64,000 nt of DNA from Planctomycetaceae bacterium (GCA_002702655.1 PABB01000023.1:1-64000); one strand, 5' to 3'. Positions 1 through 8,509 are shown, counted from the stretch's first letter. Notes: a model not told the origin generated them from the sequence alone. Made by a program: numbers and translations.

Positions 1-158
1 AACTCGAAACTGAACTCCCGGCACTCGCCGCTACGGTTGAGTGCATAGTTCCACGATCCCGACGAAACCGGTTTCTTCAACGGCCTGCTAGGTGATGTTA
101 AAGATCTGATAAACTTGGTTTAGTACAAAAAGCAGACGGCGTAGCAATTCCTGATTTG

Positions 159-1274
159 TTATATTCCTTTGTTTTCTTTCAACTGCGACTCGATAAACGA
201 TGCGATCTGGTCCTTGTCTGGTAATGCGACTTGATACCTTGAAACAAACAACTGGTTGTCCATTCCTGCAACGGCGTATTTCACCAACGCATCGTTTTTG
301 TTGGTACAGAGCAGGATTCCAACGGGCGGATTGTCGCCCTCTGTTCGTTCATTCTCAGCGTACCAGTTCAGGTATGTGTTGAGTTGACCGAGATTCTCGT
401 GCGTGAACGGTTCGGTTTTCAGTTCGACCAGCACGTGACACTTCAGGAGTCGGTGATAAAAGACGAGATCAACGTAGTAGTATTCTCCGCCGATTATTAT
501 TCGTTTCTGGCGCGCCTCGAAACAAAAGCCTCGTCCGAGTTCCAGCAGGAACGGTTCCAGTTTGTCTAGCAGAGCATGTTCAAGGTGGGACTCAAGCATC
601 GTGTCCTGCGGCCTGATGCCGAGGAACTCAAACACGACCGGATCACGAAGAACGAGACTTGGCTCATCCGGTTCCGCGAGAGATTGCACGTGTCTTGCCA
701 AAGCAGCCTTGTCTTTGGACAACGCGGATCGCTCGAAATAGAGACTCCCGATTTGCCGTTTCAACTCGCGAACGGACCATCCGCCTTTCAAACACTCGAC
801 TTCGTAGAAGGTACGTTTTAGCGGATCACCGAGTACAACAAGTTGCTCAAAATGACTGTACGAAAGGCTGTTGAGGAGTCGGTCGGCTGGCACAAGCAAT
901 TGTGGGGTCGCTGTTCCCACAATCTGCGAAATGGCGTCTGACGACGCTGATTCTGAATCCGGCGGCATCAACGCGGCAAATTGTGGGGACAGCGTCCCCA
1001 CAATCTGTGGGTAGGTCTGAAAGAAGTCGCGATAGCGGTAAAGCTGCCGCCGATCGCAACTCTTGACGCCCAGGCCTTGAAGCCCCTCAGACAACCGGTC
1101 AAACAACTCATCGCCGTACTTCGAGCGATCTTCGCCCCTGAGTTCGTAGTGCCCAATGTGGCGACCAATTGCCCAATTTCGCAGCGTCAGCCCAACATTG
1201 ACGGCGCGAGCCGTATCGCGTCGAGCATGTTCGTCGATTTCGCGAATCTGCTGAATCAGCTTGTCGAATTTCAC
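159..1274 (-). CDS. DUF1016/YhcG-family PD-(D/E)XK nuclease-like protein
   Basis: 371 residues, the normal length for the DUF1016 (YhcG) family: an N-terminal helical domain (about 1-180) and a C-terminal PD-(D/E)XK nuclease-like domain (about 205-350). Visible core residues are D269 in YYYVDLVFY, E284 and K286 in VELK, and Q297 in QLNTYLNWY. The start is GTG at 1274, with GGAG at 1282-1285 seven bases upstream. Two copies of a 29-bp palindrome (898-926, 979-1007) are read in frame and give twin peptides QIVGT.(S/T)PQ at about residues 90-98 and 117-125, so repeat DNA seems to have been accepted into the linker between the domains. No restriction-modification partner is next to it. Family members are associated with DNA processing; the exact role is unknown. 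Confidence 0.85.
   Translation of the reverse strand: MKFDKLIQQIREIDEHARRDTARAVNVGLTLRNWAIGRHIGHYELRGEDRSKYGDELFDRLSEGLQGLGVKSCDRRQLYRYRDFFQTYPQIVGTLSPQFAALMPPDSESASSDAISQIVGTATPQLLVPADRLLNSLSYSHFEQLVVLGDPLKRTFYEVECLKGGWSVRELKRQIGSLYFERSALSKDKAALARHVQSLAEPDEPSLVLRDPVVFEFLGIRPQDTMLESHLEHALLDKLEPFLLELGRGFCFEARQKRIIIGGEYYYVDLVFYHRLLKCHVLVELKTEPFTHENLGQLNTYLNWYAENERTEGDNPPVGILLCTNKNDALVKYAVAGMDNQLFVSRYQVALPDKDQIASFIESQLKENKGI
898..1007. repeat. Two 29-bp palindromes inside the DUF1016 gene
   Basis: Copies at 898-926 and 979-1007 have the form AATTGTGGGG-(loop)-CCCCACAATCTG, the first copy with one arm mismatch. They start 81 bp apart (27 codons), are in the same orientation, and are both translated in the same frame, which keeps the gene open. 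Confidence 0.8.
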
Positions 1275-1735
1275 GGAGCTACTCCGTTAGTCGCTATCCC
1301 GGTCCCCTTCATGATTCAGATGATTTCGCTTTTTTTGGCAGGGAAGTCAATCAAAGAGCATTGGTCGAGCAGTCGCTAGATTGCTCCTCTGTTCGATTTT
1401 AGCGGAAAATCGCCACAATTTGAGCGACTGTGGCCGGATTCAGCGTTTCAACCCCAGCCGAAAAAAGTTCTACTCGTGTCCTCGACCCTCCACTTTCCCG
1501 CCTTGATTGGCGGCGCAGCCCACCCGCGCCGCGCGGCCGGTTCGATGAACGCCGGCAATCGTCCTCCGGTTCTACCCGGGGCAGGGCGTTTTATTGGTCG
1601 AGTCGCCCCGCGGTCGCTCTCACGCTGCCGGGGACCGGGCGTTCGGTTCGCCCCCGAGGCGAAAGCCGGACGTTGTTTGGACTGGCGTGCCGCATCGGGC
1701 GCCGTCCGGCTTGAAGTCTCACTGACGCCGCGGCT
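1275..1735. other. Intergenic, no gene recognised
   Basis: 461 bases between the divergently oriented nuclease and permease genes. Short ORFs here have no family resemblance. No terminator, RNA gene or clear promoter was recognised, though promoters for both genes must lie here. Confidence 0.5.
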
Positions 1736-3070
1736 ATGAGCGACCCCCTTCCTGCCGCGTCGCCCGCCGATTCCTCCGCCGGCCCGTCGCAGCGTCGCGT
1801 CGCGGTGCTGTTGAGCCTGGCCTGGGCCGCCGGGCATTTCGCGTTGGGCTCCTGGTACGTGACGCTGGGCAGCTTCATCAAAGCCAACACGGGCGACGCT
1901 GGCACGGGAATGTTCGCCCCCGGCTTCGTCGGCACCGCCACGTCCGCGGCGCCAATCGGCGCGATGTTGGCGCCGTTTCTCGCGGGCCTGCTGGCGGATC
2001 GTTTCTTCTCCACCGAGAAGATTATGGTTGTGATGCATCTGCTGGCCGGGACCATGCTGCTGGCGGCGGCCACGGCCACGTCGCAAACGGTGTTTCTTGC
2101 CGCTTTGCTGGGGTTCTTCATCTGCTTCTGGCCGACGATCTCGCTGCTGGCGGCAATGTCGATGAAGCACCTCGCCCAGCCGAATCGGCAGTTCCCGTTG
2201 GTCCGCGGCTGCGGAACGCTCGGGTGGATTGCCTCCGGGCTGGCGATCGGTTTGCTCGCACCGTGGCTGCTGGGCGGGTCGATCGAAGCGACCAAATTGC
2301 CGCTGCAGGTGGCGATCGTCGCCCATTTCGTGAACGCGGTGATTTGTATCTGGCTGCCTCACACGCCCCCCAGCGCCGCGTTGCGCAAATTGGCGCCCAG
2401 CGCCGAAAAGGGGGCCCAAATGGGGCAGTTGCTCCGAGATCGCACCCTGCTGTCCGTGCTGCTGGTGGCGTTTCTGGCACTGGTCCCCTCGCCATTCTAT
2501 TACGGCTTCGTCAATCCGTTTTTGAACTGGCGGGGCATGCCCAATCCGGCCGCCCGGATGACGCTGGGCCAGGCCGTGGAGGTGGTCTGCATGCTGACCT
2601 TGCCGCTGGTGCTGCTGCGCGTGGGGCTGCGCAACGCGGTGCTGTGCGGAATCGTCACGTGGGGGGCCCGCTACGCCCTGCTGGCACTGGCGGCGTGGAC
2701 TGGGGGGCAGCAATGGGCGCTTTATGCGGCGATCGCTTTGCACGGGATTGCGTACACGTTTGTGAGCGTCTCGCTGCAAATGGAGGTCGAGACGCTGGTC
2801 GAGCCGAAATTCCGAGCGACCGCTCAGGGACTGCTGGCGGTGGCCACGTCGGGGTTGGGCAGCTTCGCCGGGGCCCAGTTGGCAGCGTTTGCCGATAAGC
2901 GGTGGCTGCCGGCCGAGTTGGCCGAGACCACCGGGCGTCAGTGGGCCCAGTTCTGGCTGGCCCCCACGATGGCCGCCGGGGTGGCCCTGGTGGCGGCGTT
3001 CGTGTTGCTGCCGGCCGGCGGGAGATCGGCCCATGGACCCGCTTCGGCGGGTGGGCCAAACGGCACGTGA
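1736..3070 (+). CDS. MFS permease, nucleoside:H+ symporter-like
   Basis: 444 residues with about 12 hydrophobic segments, typical of the major facilitator superfamily. The pattern resembles the NupG/XapB nucleoside symporter group: an N-terminal GSWYVTLGSF helix, the helix 2-3 loop GLLADRFFSTEK, and G(C)GTLGWI in helix 5. It would act in the cytoplasmic membrane, probably importing a nucleoside or similar small solute with protons; the substrate is inferred from family resemblance only. The C-terminus ends in a short soluble tail. ATG at 1736 has no strong ribosome binding site. It stands alone, with no catabolic gene beside it. Confidence 0.75.
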   Translation: MSDPLPAASPADSSAGPSQRRVAVLLSLAWAAGHFALGSWYVTLGSFIKANTGDAGTGMFAPGFVGTATSAAPIGAMLAPFLAGLLADRFFSTEKIMVVMHLLAGTMLLAAATATSQTVFLAALLGFFICFWPTISLLAAMSMKHLAQPNRQFPLVRGCGTLGWIASGLAIGLLAPWLLGGSIEATKLPLQVAIVAHFVNAVICIWLPHTPPSAALRKLAPSAEKGAQMGQLLRDRTLLSVLLVAFLALVPSPFYYGFVNPFLNWRGMPNPAARMTLGQAVEVVCMLTLPLVLLRVGLRNAVLCGIVTWGARYALLALAAWTGGQQWALYAAIALHGIAYTFVSVSLQMEVETLVEPKFRATAQGLLAVATSGLGSFAGAQLAAFADKRWLPAELAETTGRQWAQFWLAPTMAAGVALVAAFVLLPAGGRSAHGPASAGGPNGT

Positions 3071-3226
3071 GGCGGTTTGGGTGAATTTTTCGTAAGTGTT
3101 TTGATTGGAACGGTTTGCGGTCGGAGGGGGCACAGCGAGGCGCCACGTTCGCGGGGGTGGAAATACGCCGATAATTCGCCTGAACTTCACAAACCCTAAA
3201 TACTGCAAAATCTGCCTGTATTTTTG

Positions 3227-3254
3227 TTGCGTGAAGCGCCATAGCTGCTAGAAT
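3227..3254 (+). promoter_or_regulatory. Sigma70-like promoter for first PEP-CTERM gene
   Basis: TTGCGT at 3227-3232, a 16-bp spacer, then TAGAAT at 3249-3254, in an AT-richer stretch about 130 bases upstream of the ATG at 3384. Read by eye only. Confidence 0.4.
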
Positions 3255-3383
3255 CGGCATCAGGAAACGCGCGGCGGCTGGGCTGCGCACTGCCGCATGG
3301 CTCTTATTTCGCGGCGTGATTTACCTCTGGACGACTCACCACACTCACTGAGCCAATTTGGCGACACCTCGGAGTAGGACCTA

Positions 3384-4151
3384 ATGCGACGTTACAACCT
3401 GAAGTCTTGCCACACGGTCGTGGCGGTCTGCGCGCTGGCTGCCCTCGTGGCGTCCTCTTCCGCTCGCGCAGCGTCGATTAATTACGGCGATTTTGCCCCG
3501 TCGCCCCCCGACGTCATGTTTCTCGACGTCACCGAATCTTCCGGGACCGACTCCGTTCCTCAGTACGGGCCCCCCTCGGTCTACTCCAACGGTTTGGATT
3601 TCGATCCGATCGGCTTCACGTCGTCTGCGGACAATGGCACCGCTGACATCAGCGACGGCCAACTGAACTTCACCATCATGGGCAATGGCGCCCTGGGCGT
3701 TGGCTCCATCACGATCTCTGAGGGCGGCGATTTCTCCCTCATTGGTACCGGTACCGCGGCCACTTGGGTCAGCGCCGGCATCGCCGCCCGCGCCAAGATC
3801 ATTGAGGTGAACAACCTGCCGGTCGCCCCGATCACTGTTCCCGCCGCGAGCGTGTCGGGTTCCTGGGATCTTCCCACCGACGCCGGCATTGCCGTTCCTT
3901 GGGATCTGGGCCTGCTGTACGACATCAGCGCCATGCTCCCCAGCGGCTCGGTCGCCACCAAGGTGGAAGTCGTCATCAACAACACGCTGGCCTCGGCGAG
4001 CGAGCCGGGTACCGCGGCCTTCATTGCCAAGAAGGATTTCCAGATCGACATCGAGACTCTGGAAGTTCAGGAGATTCCTGAGCCGTCCACCGTCGTCCTG
4101 CTGGGCGTCGCCCTGTGCGGCTTGGGCCTGGTGGGCGCCAACCGCCGCTAA
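3384..4151 (+). CDS. PEP-CTERM sorting-domain protein (copy 1)
   Basis: 255 residues. It has an N-terminal signal peptide (about 1-30, hydrophobic core then ARAAS), a beta-rich secreted body, and a C-terminal PEP-CTERM signal beginning at residue 232 (PEPSTVVLLG), then a hydrophobic stretch and a final NRR. In this family an exosortase removes the tail and the protein goes to the envelope or matrix. AGGA at 3376-3379 lies four bases before the ATG. It is a tandem paralogue of the next gene: both share SSGTD(S/A)VP(Q/L)YG near residue 55 and both are 255 residues long. No enzymatic motif is visible; an extracellular structural role is likely. No exosortase gene lies in the window. Confidence 0.85.
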   Translation: MRRYNLKSCHTVVAVCALAALVASSSARAASINYGDFAPSPPDVMFLDVTESSGTDSVPQYGPPSVYSNGLDFDPIGFTSSADNGTADISDGQLNFTIMGNGALGVGSITISEGGDFSLIGTGTAATWVSAGIAARAKIIEVNNLPVAPITVPAASVSGSWDLPTDAGIAVPWDLGLLYDISAMLPSGSVATKVEVVINNTLASASEPGTAAFIAKKDFQIDIETLEVQEIPEPSTVVLLGVALCGLGLVGANRR

Positions 4152-4208
4152 AGCGACGGCGGCAGCAGGCCGCGGCTGCCGACAGGATGAGTTTTCCAGT
4201 CACGCCAA

Positions 4209-4240
4209 GGCCCTCCCGAATTTCGGGAGGGCCTTTTTTT
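4209..4240 (+). terminator. Rho-independent terminator
   Basis: Stem GGCCCTCCCGAA / TTCGGGAGGGCC with a minimal loop at 4209-4233, followed by seven T at 4234-4240. It lies 58 bases after the first PEP-CTERM gene and separates the tandem copies into two transcripts. Confidence 0.9.
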
Positions 4241-4466
4241 GCGCGCTGATTCTCGTTCGCGGGCGTGCGGGGGCGGACTTCTCGCGCGATGGCCGGCAAG
4301 CGGCGTCCAGTGGGGTTCCCTGCTGACGCTGCTCGCGATCCGGCCGCTTCACAAGCGCTAGCCGACACGCGGATGCTCGCGCGGATGCACAACCGCTACG
4401 ATCCGTCCAACATGTCTTGCCGCCAGGCGACCAGCGTCATTCTTCAGTACGGGCGATGCGAAACCG

Positions 4467-4494
4467 TTGCTGGTTGAATTGCTCCAATTATGCT
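4467..4494 (+). promoter_or_regulatory. Possible promoter for second PEP-CTERM gene
   Basis: TTGCTG (4467-4472), a 16-bp spacer and TATGCT (4489-4494). The string AATTATGCTGG around the -10 also occurs at about 56607-56617, upstream of the third PEP-CTERM gene. Weak evidence, read by eye. Confidence 0.35.
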
Positions 4495-4642
4495 GGCCTG
4501 AAAACGCAGGCGTTTCGGGCATGTTTGGCGGGCCGCTCCGTCCACTCGATGCGCGCTGCGGCTGTCGCTGCTCCGTCAATGCGGGCCGCGCCGCGCGGGC
4601 ATTCAGTCGGCACTCCACACCTTGATTCAGGAACCAGATCTC

Positions 4643-5410
4643 ATGAGCCGGACATTCGACCACCTGACATTCGTTCACGGCTTCATCGCCGCCACACTCC
4701 TGGCCGGGGCCGTCTCGTCCGCTTCCGCGGCATCGATATCCTATCCGGATTTAGGGCCAGTCGCCCCCGGCGTGACGTTTGTCGACATCGCCGAATCGTC
4801 CGGCACCGACGCTGTCCCGTTGTACGGAGCCCCCTCGGCGCTCGGCACAGGATTGGCGTTTTCGCCGACGCCTGCCTTCGCTTCTAGCTCGACCGGCGGC
4901 TCCGCGGACCTCACCGACGGCCAACTTAACTACACGATGATCGCCGGCACGGGCAGCGGCGGCATCCCGCTGATCACCTACAACGAGTCGGGCGTTTACA
5001 CGCTCTCCGGCGTTGGCGCGGGGACCCAAGCATCGGTCGGCGCCGTGCTCCGTGCAACGGTCACGGAAGTGAACGGGACGAGCGTGTCGCCGATCGCGCT
5101 GGCGATCGCCCAGCAATCCCTGATCTTCTCGCTCCCGGCTGATGTCGGCTCGGCCGCGTGGAGCCTGGGCTTGTCGGTCGACGTGGCCAGCGAACTTGCC
5201 GGGCACGGCTATGGCAGCGGCGACGTCGCGACCCGAATCGACGTGACGATCGACAACGTCCTGGGAACGACCAGCACCGTCGACAGCACGGCAAGCATCT
5301 CCAAGACAAACCTCACTGTGCTGACGACGCCCGAACCCGCGTCGATTCTGCTGGGCGTGTTCGCCGCCGGCGGACTGGCCCTGTGCCGCGTGCGTCGCGG
5401 CGTGAGCTGA
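4643..5410 (+). CDS. PEP-CTERM sorting-domain protein (copy 2)
   Basis: 255 residues from ATG 4643; an in-frame TTG at 4622 is less likely. It has a signal peptide to about residue 30 (SSASAAS), a beta-rich body and a C-terminal TPEPASILLGVFAAGG sorting signal ending in an Arg-rich tail. The alignment with the preceding gene runs along the whole length (both have a short ASI(N/S)Y start, the SSGTD motif, DGQLNYTM / DGQLNFTI, and VATKVEV / VATRIDV near residue 195), so the pair arose by tandem duplication and then diverged. It has its own promoter candidate and its own terminator, so the two copies can be expressed separately. Function beyond envelope export is unknown. Confidence 0.85.
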   Translation: MSRTFDHLTFVHGFIAATLLAGAVSSASAASISYPDLGPVAPGVTFVDIAESSGTDAVPLYGAPSALGTGLAFSPTPAFASSSTGGSADLTDGQLNYTMIAGTGSGGIPLITYNESGVYTLSGVGAGTQASVGAVLRATVTEVNGTSVSPIALAIAQQSLIFSLPADVGSAAWSLGLSVDVASELAGHGYGSGDVATRIDVTIDNVLGTTSTVDSTASISKTNLTVLTTPEPASILLGVFAAGGLALCRVRRGVS

Positions 5411-5466
5411 TCTCGAATCACTGTTTAGTCGTCGGCCGCTGGATGTCGACGCCGCAGAAACGATCA

Positions 5467-5509
5467 ACGAAGCGGGGCCGTCGCCCATGACGGTCCTGCT
5501 TCGTTTTTT
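5467..5509 (+). terminator. Rho-independent terminator
   Basis: Stem of about 15 pairs with arms 5467-5482 and 5489-5504 (outer ACGAAGC / GCTTCGT, inner CCGTC / GACGG), loop GCCCAT, then a run of T at 5504-5509. It ends the second PEP-CTERM transcript before the convergent DUF362 gene. Confidence 0.85.
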
Positions 5510-5556
5510 GCACGGGGGCAGAGGCCGTTTCCGCGTGACTTCCGTTTCCGATTTCG

Positions 5557-6588
5557 CTACGACACGAAGTGTCCCGTCGGCTCGTCACGCAGCACGCGCA
5601 GGTGCGGCTGGTCGAGGATCTCAAACGGATCGGCGACGTCCTGCCATCGTTCGCCGCGCTGCTCGATCCGCGCGTCGGCAAGCGGCCCCAGACGGTTGGC
5701 GATGAGCGCCAAATACGTGATGCGTTCCGGCGTCAGCCCAATGATTCGGGCGGCGGTCGCGTCGACGGCGGGCAGGTTGTCGCCGACCAGCAGCAGCCCC
5801 ATATGCTTGCGACTGCCCAGGATCGGTCCGTCGCCTTCCATGCAGTCGATCCCGTCGACGATGGCCAGCGTGCGCGGCAGCGAGCAGTTCACGTCGGCAA
5901 CCGTTTCGGGAATGCCGTTGTGGTGCAGCACGTTTTTGGGCCAGCCATATTTGATGCCCGGCAGCACGCCGTAGAAGTTTTTCATAGCGCAGGTCAAGCC
6001 GACCCAGTGGTGCGTCTTGAGCTTCGGCATCGACACGACCACGTCGGCCTCGACCACGCTTTGCGGCAGGTACAGGCCCTTGAGCTTGCTGTAGCGGCCG
6101 CGGTTGGATTGCCACGCGACCTGTTGATAGTTGAGGTCGGCGAACTGCAGTTGCGCGTCGAGCAGCGCCTCGCCGACGCCCGATTCGTGAAGCGCCATGC
6201 GGGTGTCGCGGACGTGCCCCGGGGCTTCGCCCACGGTGACCGTAGCGCCCCAGCGGCGGAAGACCTCAGCCGCGGCGACGATCACCGCCGGGTGCGTGGT
6301 CATGTGGGGGATGGCGCGGGTGGGCTCCACCAGGTTCGGCTTGAGCAGCACGCGGCGGTCGCGGAACTGCGTGGGGATCGCGCCGCAGGCGAGCAGGCCC
6401 TCCTCGATCACCGTGGTCAGCGGTCCATCGTAGCGTTGGTTGGCGGCGATGAAGACGGGGTGCCTGCGGCCGAACCGCGAGGCGAGCGCCGCGGCCCCCG
6501 CCAGCCCGGCCGTTGCGCCCGCAATGCCAATCGCCTGCCGACGATTCGGCAGCAGCGGCTGCTTGTCGTGTTGGGGATTGGCGTTCAT
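5557..6588 (-). CDS. DUF362 domain protein, Tat-like signal
   Basis: 343 residues. The N-terminus NRRQAIGIAGATAGLAG has a twin-arginine-like segment followed by a hydrophobic stretch, suggesting export. The body matches the DUF362 family: VLLKPNLVEP near 80, a conserved MPKLKTHHWVGLTCAMKNF near 190, and DG(I)DCMEGDGPILG near 240. Family members are often annotated as iron-sulfur or uncharacterised proteins; there is no ferredoxin-type Cys cluster here, so no cofactor can be claimed. Its ATG (6586-6588) overlaps the TGA of the upstream toroid gene, so the two are translationally coupled and probably work together. Confidence 0.8.
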   Translation of the reverse strand: MNANPQHDKQPLLPNRRQAIGIAGATAGLAGAAALASRFGRRHPVFIAANQRYDGPLTTVIEEGLLACGAIPTQFRDRRVLLKPNLVEPTRAIPHMTTHPAVIVAAAEVFRRWGATVTVGEAPGHVRDTRMALHESGVGEALLDAQLQFADLNYQQVAWQSNRGRYSKLKGLYLPQSVVEADVVVSMPKLKTHHWVGLTCAMKNFYGVLPGIKYGWPKNVLHHNGIPETVADVNCSLPRTLAIVDGIDCMEGDGPILGSRKHMGLLLVGDNLPAVDATAARIIGLTPERITYLALIANRLGPLADARIEQRGERWQDVADPFEILDQPHLRVLRDEPTGHFVS

Positions 6589-7550
6589 GATGCCGCCACC
6601 TCCGGGCGTGCTGCGACTGGGCCAACGAGGCTGGCGAAATGCGTGGCCGCCGGTTCGGTTGCCAGCGCCAGCAAAGCCGTTTCGTAGAGCGACATCGGCA
6701 GCGGGGTTGCCATCGCCTTGGATGGGTCGCCGGCCGATGCTGCGAGTTTGGCGCCCAGCAGTTGCTCGACGTACCGCGGACGCCGGTCGCAGGCCGTCAG
6801 CGCGAGCGCGGCGTAGGCCAACGATGCCGGGCTGGTCTGTTCATTGACTGCCCCGTGCAGGTAATCGACCGTGGCCTGCACGCGCTGGGGCCCGTCGGCG
6901 ACGGCCCCCAGCGAGTCTTGCTCGGCAGCCAGGGCCAACAGTGCAATGCCGCTGGGCTGCAGATGAGGCACGAGCGTCTGCCCCAAGACAATTGTGTTGC
7001 CGTAGTTGGCGCCGCCGTCGGGCAGCAGGCGGTCGGCGATCAGCCGCACGCCCTCGCGGACGCGGGGATGCTCGCCGTAGCCGCACGCCCGCAGCGCCAT
7101 GACGAAGAAACAGGTCGGTTCCAGCCAGGAGTGCGTGTCGGCGGCCCACGACCAACCGGTGAGCGTCGTGTCGTGACCGATGCGCGGGTCGCGCGGATTG
7201 GTCTTGCCGCGGTCGCTCAAGGCCCACCGGGCGGCGGCCGCGATCGCCGGGGCGAAATGTTGCTCGTTACGCTCGAAGTCGACCGCTCGCCACGCCAGCA
7301 TGGCCAAGCTGGTGCACCACCGCGGCGATTCCAGCTCGGGGGACATGCCGACCGATCCGTCGCTTTGCTGCAGATCGGCCAGCCACTGAGCGGGTTGGCG
7401 AGCCGCCTCGGCGTGGCCATGCCCGGCCAAGGCCAAGGCGCACCAGGCCGCTGGTTCGGCGACGGAACCTTGCCCCGGGCCGTACGACCACGCATCGGCG
7501 GCCGTCAGGCGGGCGAGAGCGGGAGCAATCGCGGCGGGTTGCGGAGTCAT
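6585..7550 (-). CDS. Alpha/alpha-toroid (terpenoid cyclase/prenyltransferase-like) protein
   Basis: 321 residues from ATG 7550 (MTPQPAAIAP). Upstream in-frame codons run into a repeat element and are rejected. The sequence is built of helical repeats with QQSDGSVGMSP-, WSYGPGQGSV- and DGGANYGNT-type turns, like the alpha/alpha toroid of squalene-hopene cyclases and prenyltransferase beta subunits, but the DXDD motif of class II cyclases is not visible, so catalysis is doubtful. No signal peptide is evident. It overlaps the DUF362 gene by four bases (ATGA). Planctomycetes often pair such proteins in small operons; substrate and role are unknown. Confidence 0.7.
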   Translation of the reverse strand: MTPQPAAIAPALARLTAADAWSYGPGQGSVAEPAAWCALALAGHGHAEAARQPAQWLADLQQSDGSVGMSPELESPRWCTSLAMLAWRAVDFERNEQHFAPAIAAAARWALSDRGKTNPRDPRIGHDTTLTGWSWAADTHSWLEPTCFFVMALRACGYGEHPRVREGVRLIADRLLPDGGANYGNTIVLGQTLVPHLQPSGIALLALAAEQDSLGAVADGPQRVQATVDYLHGAVNEQTSPASLAYAALALTACDRRPRYVEQLLGAKLAASAGDPSKAMATPLPMSLYETALLALATEPAATHFASLVGPVAARPEVAAS

Positions 7551-7586
7551 GGCGGGGGGGCGATTTCTATTTCTGTAAGGAAATGA

Positions 7587-7660
7587 CTGCCACGGTTCAG
7601 TGAGCCGGACAATTTGCGGTCGAAGCGACCGTTCCACACGGCTCGCAGAACCGTGGCACG
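7587..7660. repeat. Bipartite inverted repeat, family A
   Basis: Left half TGCCACGGTTCAGTGAGCCG and right half CGGCTCGCAGAACCGTGGCA are inverted copies around a short spacer, and each half is itself a hairpin. Related copies lie at 24561, 25129, 26496, 43441 and 48828. Confidence 0.75.
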
Positions 7661-8017
7661 GGCCGGTCGGGTCCGACTGGCGCAATCGTAGGTTGCCGCG
7701 ACGCACCCGGCGGATCAGTCGCGTTGCCGCTTCGCAACAAAACGGCCGCCGCGCTCCGGCTGGCGCGGTCGTAGCGGCCTCCTGGGGCAAAAACAGCCGC
7801 AGTTCGGCTGGCGCCTTTTGACTCCTGGGAAACCTGACATAGGTTTCATGTGGAGTCGGAAACAGGCAGTGGACGACCCCAGGCGACGCGAGCAGGCGTT
7901 GCCGGCGATTACTTCTCTTCTTATCTCATGAGCCCCGTGATTGGGGCGATTCAAGGACGAGCTTAAGACGGAAGAGCGGGCGTTGCCATTGGAGCCTGCT
8001 GCGTCCTCATCCTCGAT
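7661..8017. other. Intergenic leader region, no gene recognised
   Basis: About 360 bases between a repeat element and the riboswitch. It must carry the promoter of the tad transcript, but no convincing -35/-10 pair was picked out by eye. No coding potential was seen. Confidence 0.4.
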
Positions 8018-8110
8018 AAGGGCAACTCGATTGGGGTTTTACCCCGCTCGGGACGCAAAGCCACGGGGGCGATGGTTGCTTCGGCGACTGTCGAGAAGCC
8101 CGGCTGCCGA
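8018..8110 (+). promoter_or_regulatory. Cyclic-di-GMP-I (GEMM-I) riboswitch aptamer
   Basis: The core GGACGCAAAGCC (8051-8062) is the hallmark sequence of GEMM-I RNAs. The outer stem pairs GGCA (8021-8024) with TGCC (8105-8108). The first internal hairpin pairs CGA..GGGG (8028-8036) with CCCC..TCG (8042-8050). The second hairpin is a 10-pair stem (8070-8079 with 8084-8093) closed by a UUCG loop, followed by GAGAAGCCCGG, matching the 3' side of the known aptamer. The natural ligand of this class is cyclic di-GMP. It lies 225 bases before the flp pilin gene, so second-messenger control of the whole tad locus at RNA level is the direct inference. In place of the usual GAAA tetraloop the first hairpin has a TTTTA loop. 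Confidence 0.85.
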
Positions 8111-8134
8111 AAGGATGCAGCGTCTACTGGACGC

Positions 8135-8169
8135 AGCGCTCGAAAAGGACGAGGTGAGACGCGCTTTTT
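8135..8169 (+). terminator. Possible riboswitch expression-platform terminator
   Basis: AGCG-CTCG (8135-8142) can pair with CGAG (8150-8153) and CGCT (8162-8165), followed by a T run at 8165-8169. It lies 25 bases after the aptamer, where a c-di-GMP-dependent terminator would be expected, but the stem has a large bulge and the call is tentative. Confidence 0.3.
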
Positions 8170-8332
8170 ACCGTTCCTTTTTCAAAATGGCCATGACGAC
8201 TGCCAGCGCGCAGGCTCGCTCCGCGAGGATGGAGTGCAGTCGCCAGGTCGCCAACGGGAGCTTATCCAAAACTCGCTCCCGACAACCATGTGAGGGCGTC
8301 GGTTTACGCCGATGCTCGATGCGGAGGATGCT

Positions 8333-8509
8333 ATGAAGTTGTTTGCTAAGAAGGTGCAGCGTTTCCTCGCTTCGGAAGACGGCCCGACTGCCGTTGAGTA
8401 CGCCGTGATGCTGGCGTTGATCGTGATCGTGTGCCTCACGGCCATTCGTTCGATCGGAACGAACGCCTCGGCTACGTTCAACAACGTCGCTGGTCAGCTC
8501 GGCAGCTAA
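8333..8509 (+). CDS. flp: Flp-type (type IVb) major pilin
   Basis: 58 residues from ATG 8333, with GGAGG at 8323-8327 five bases upstream. It is a short prepilin: a basic leader MKLFAKKVQRFLASEDG with cleavage expected after G17, then PTAVEY with Glu at +5 and Tyr at +6, the Flp hallmark, then a hydrophobic helix (AVMLALIVIVC). The prepilin peptidase at 9039-9614 would process it; the TadA/B/C machine would assemble it into a pilus for adhesion. A strong terminator follows, so most transcripts are probably monocistronic flp with read-through to the machinery genes, a common way to make much more pilin than machine. Confidence 0.93.
   Translation: MKLFAKKVQRFLASEDGPTAVEYAVMLALIVIVCLTAIRSIGTNASATFNNVAGQLGS

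Noticed and set aside
159-1274. DUF1016 gene as part of a restriction or defence island
   Set aside because: No methyltransferase, specificity subunit or other defence gene is adjacent, so no system can be claimed.
1448-3208. 586-codon open frame on the minus strand
   Set aside because: It lies opposite the MFS permease gene; its Arg/Gln/Gly-rich translation is typical of an antisense frame in high-GC DNA.
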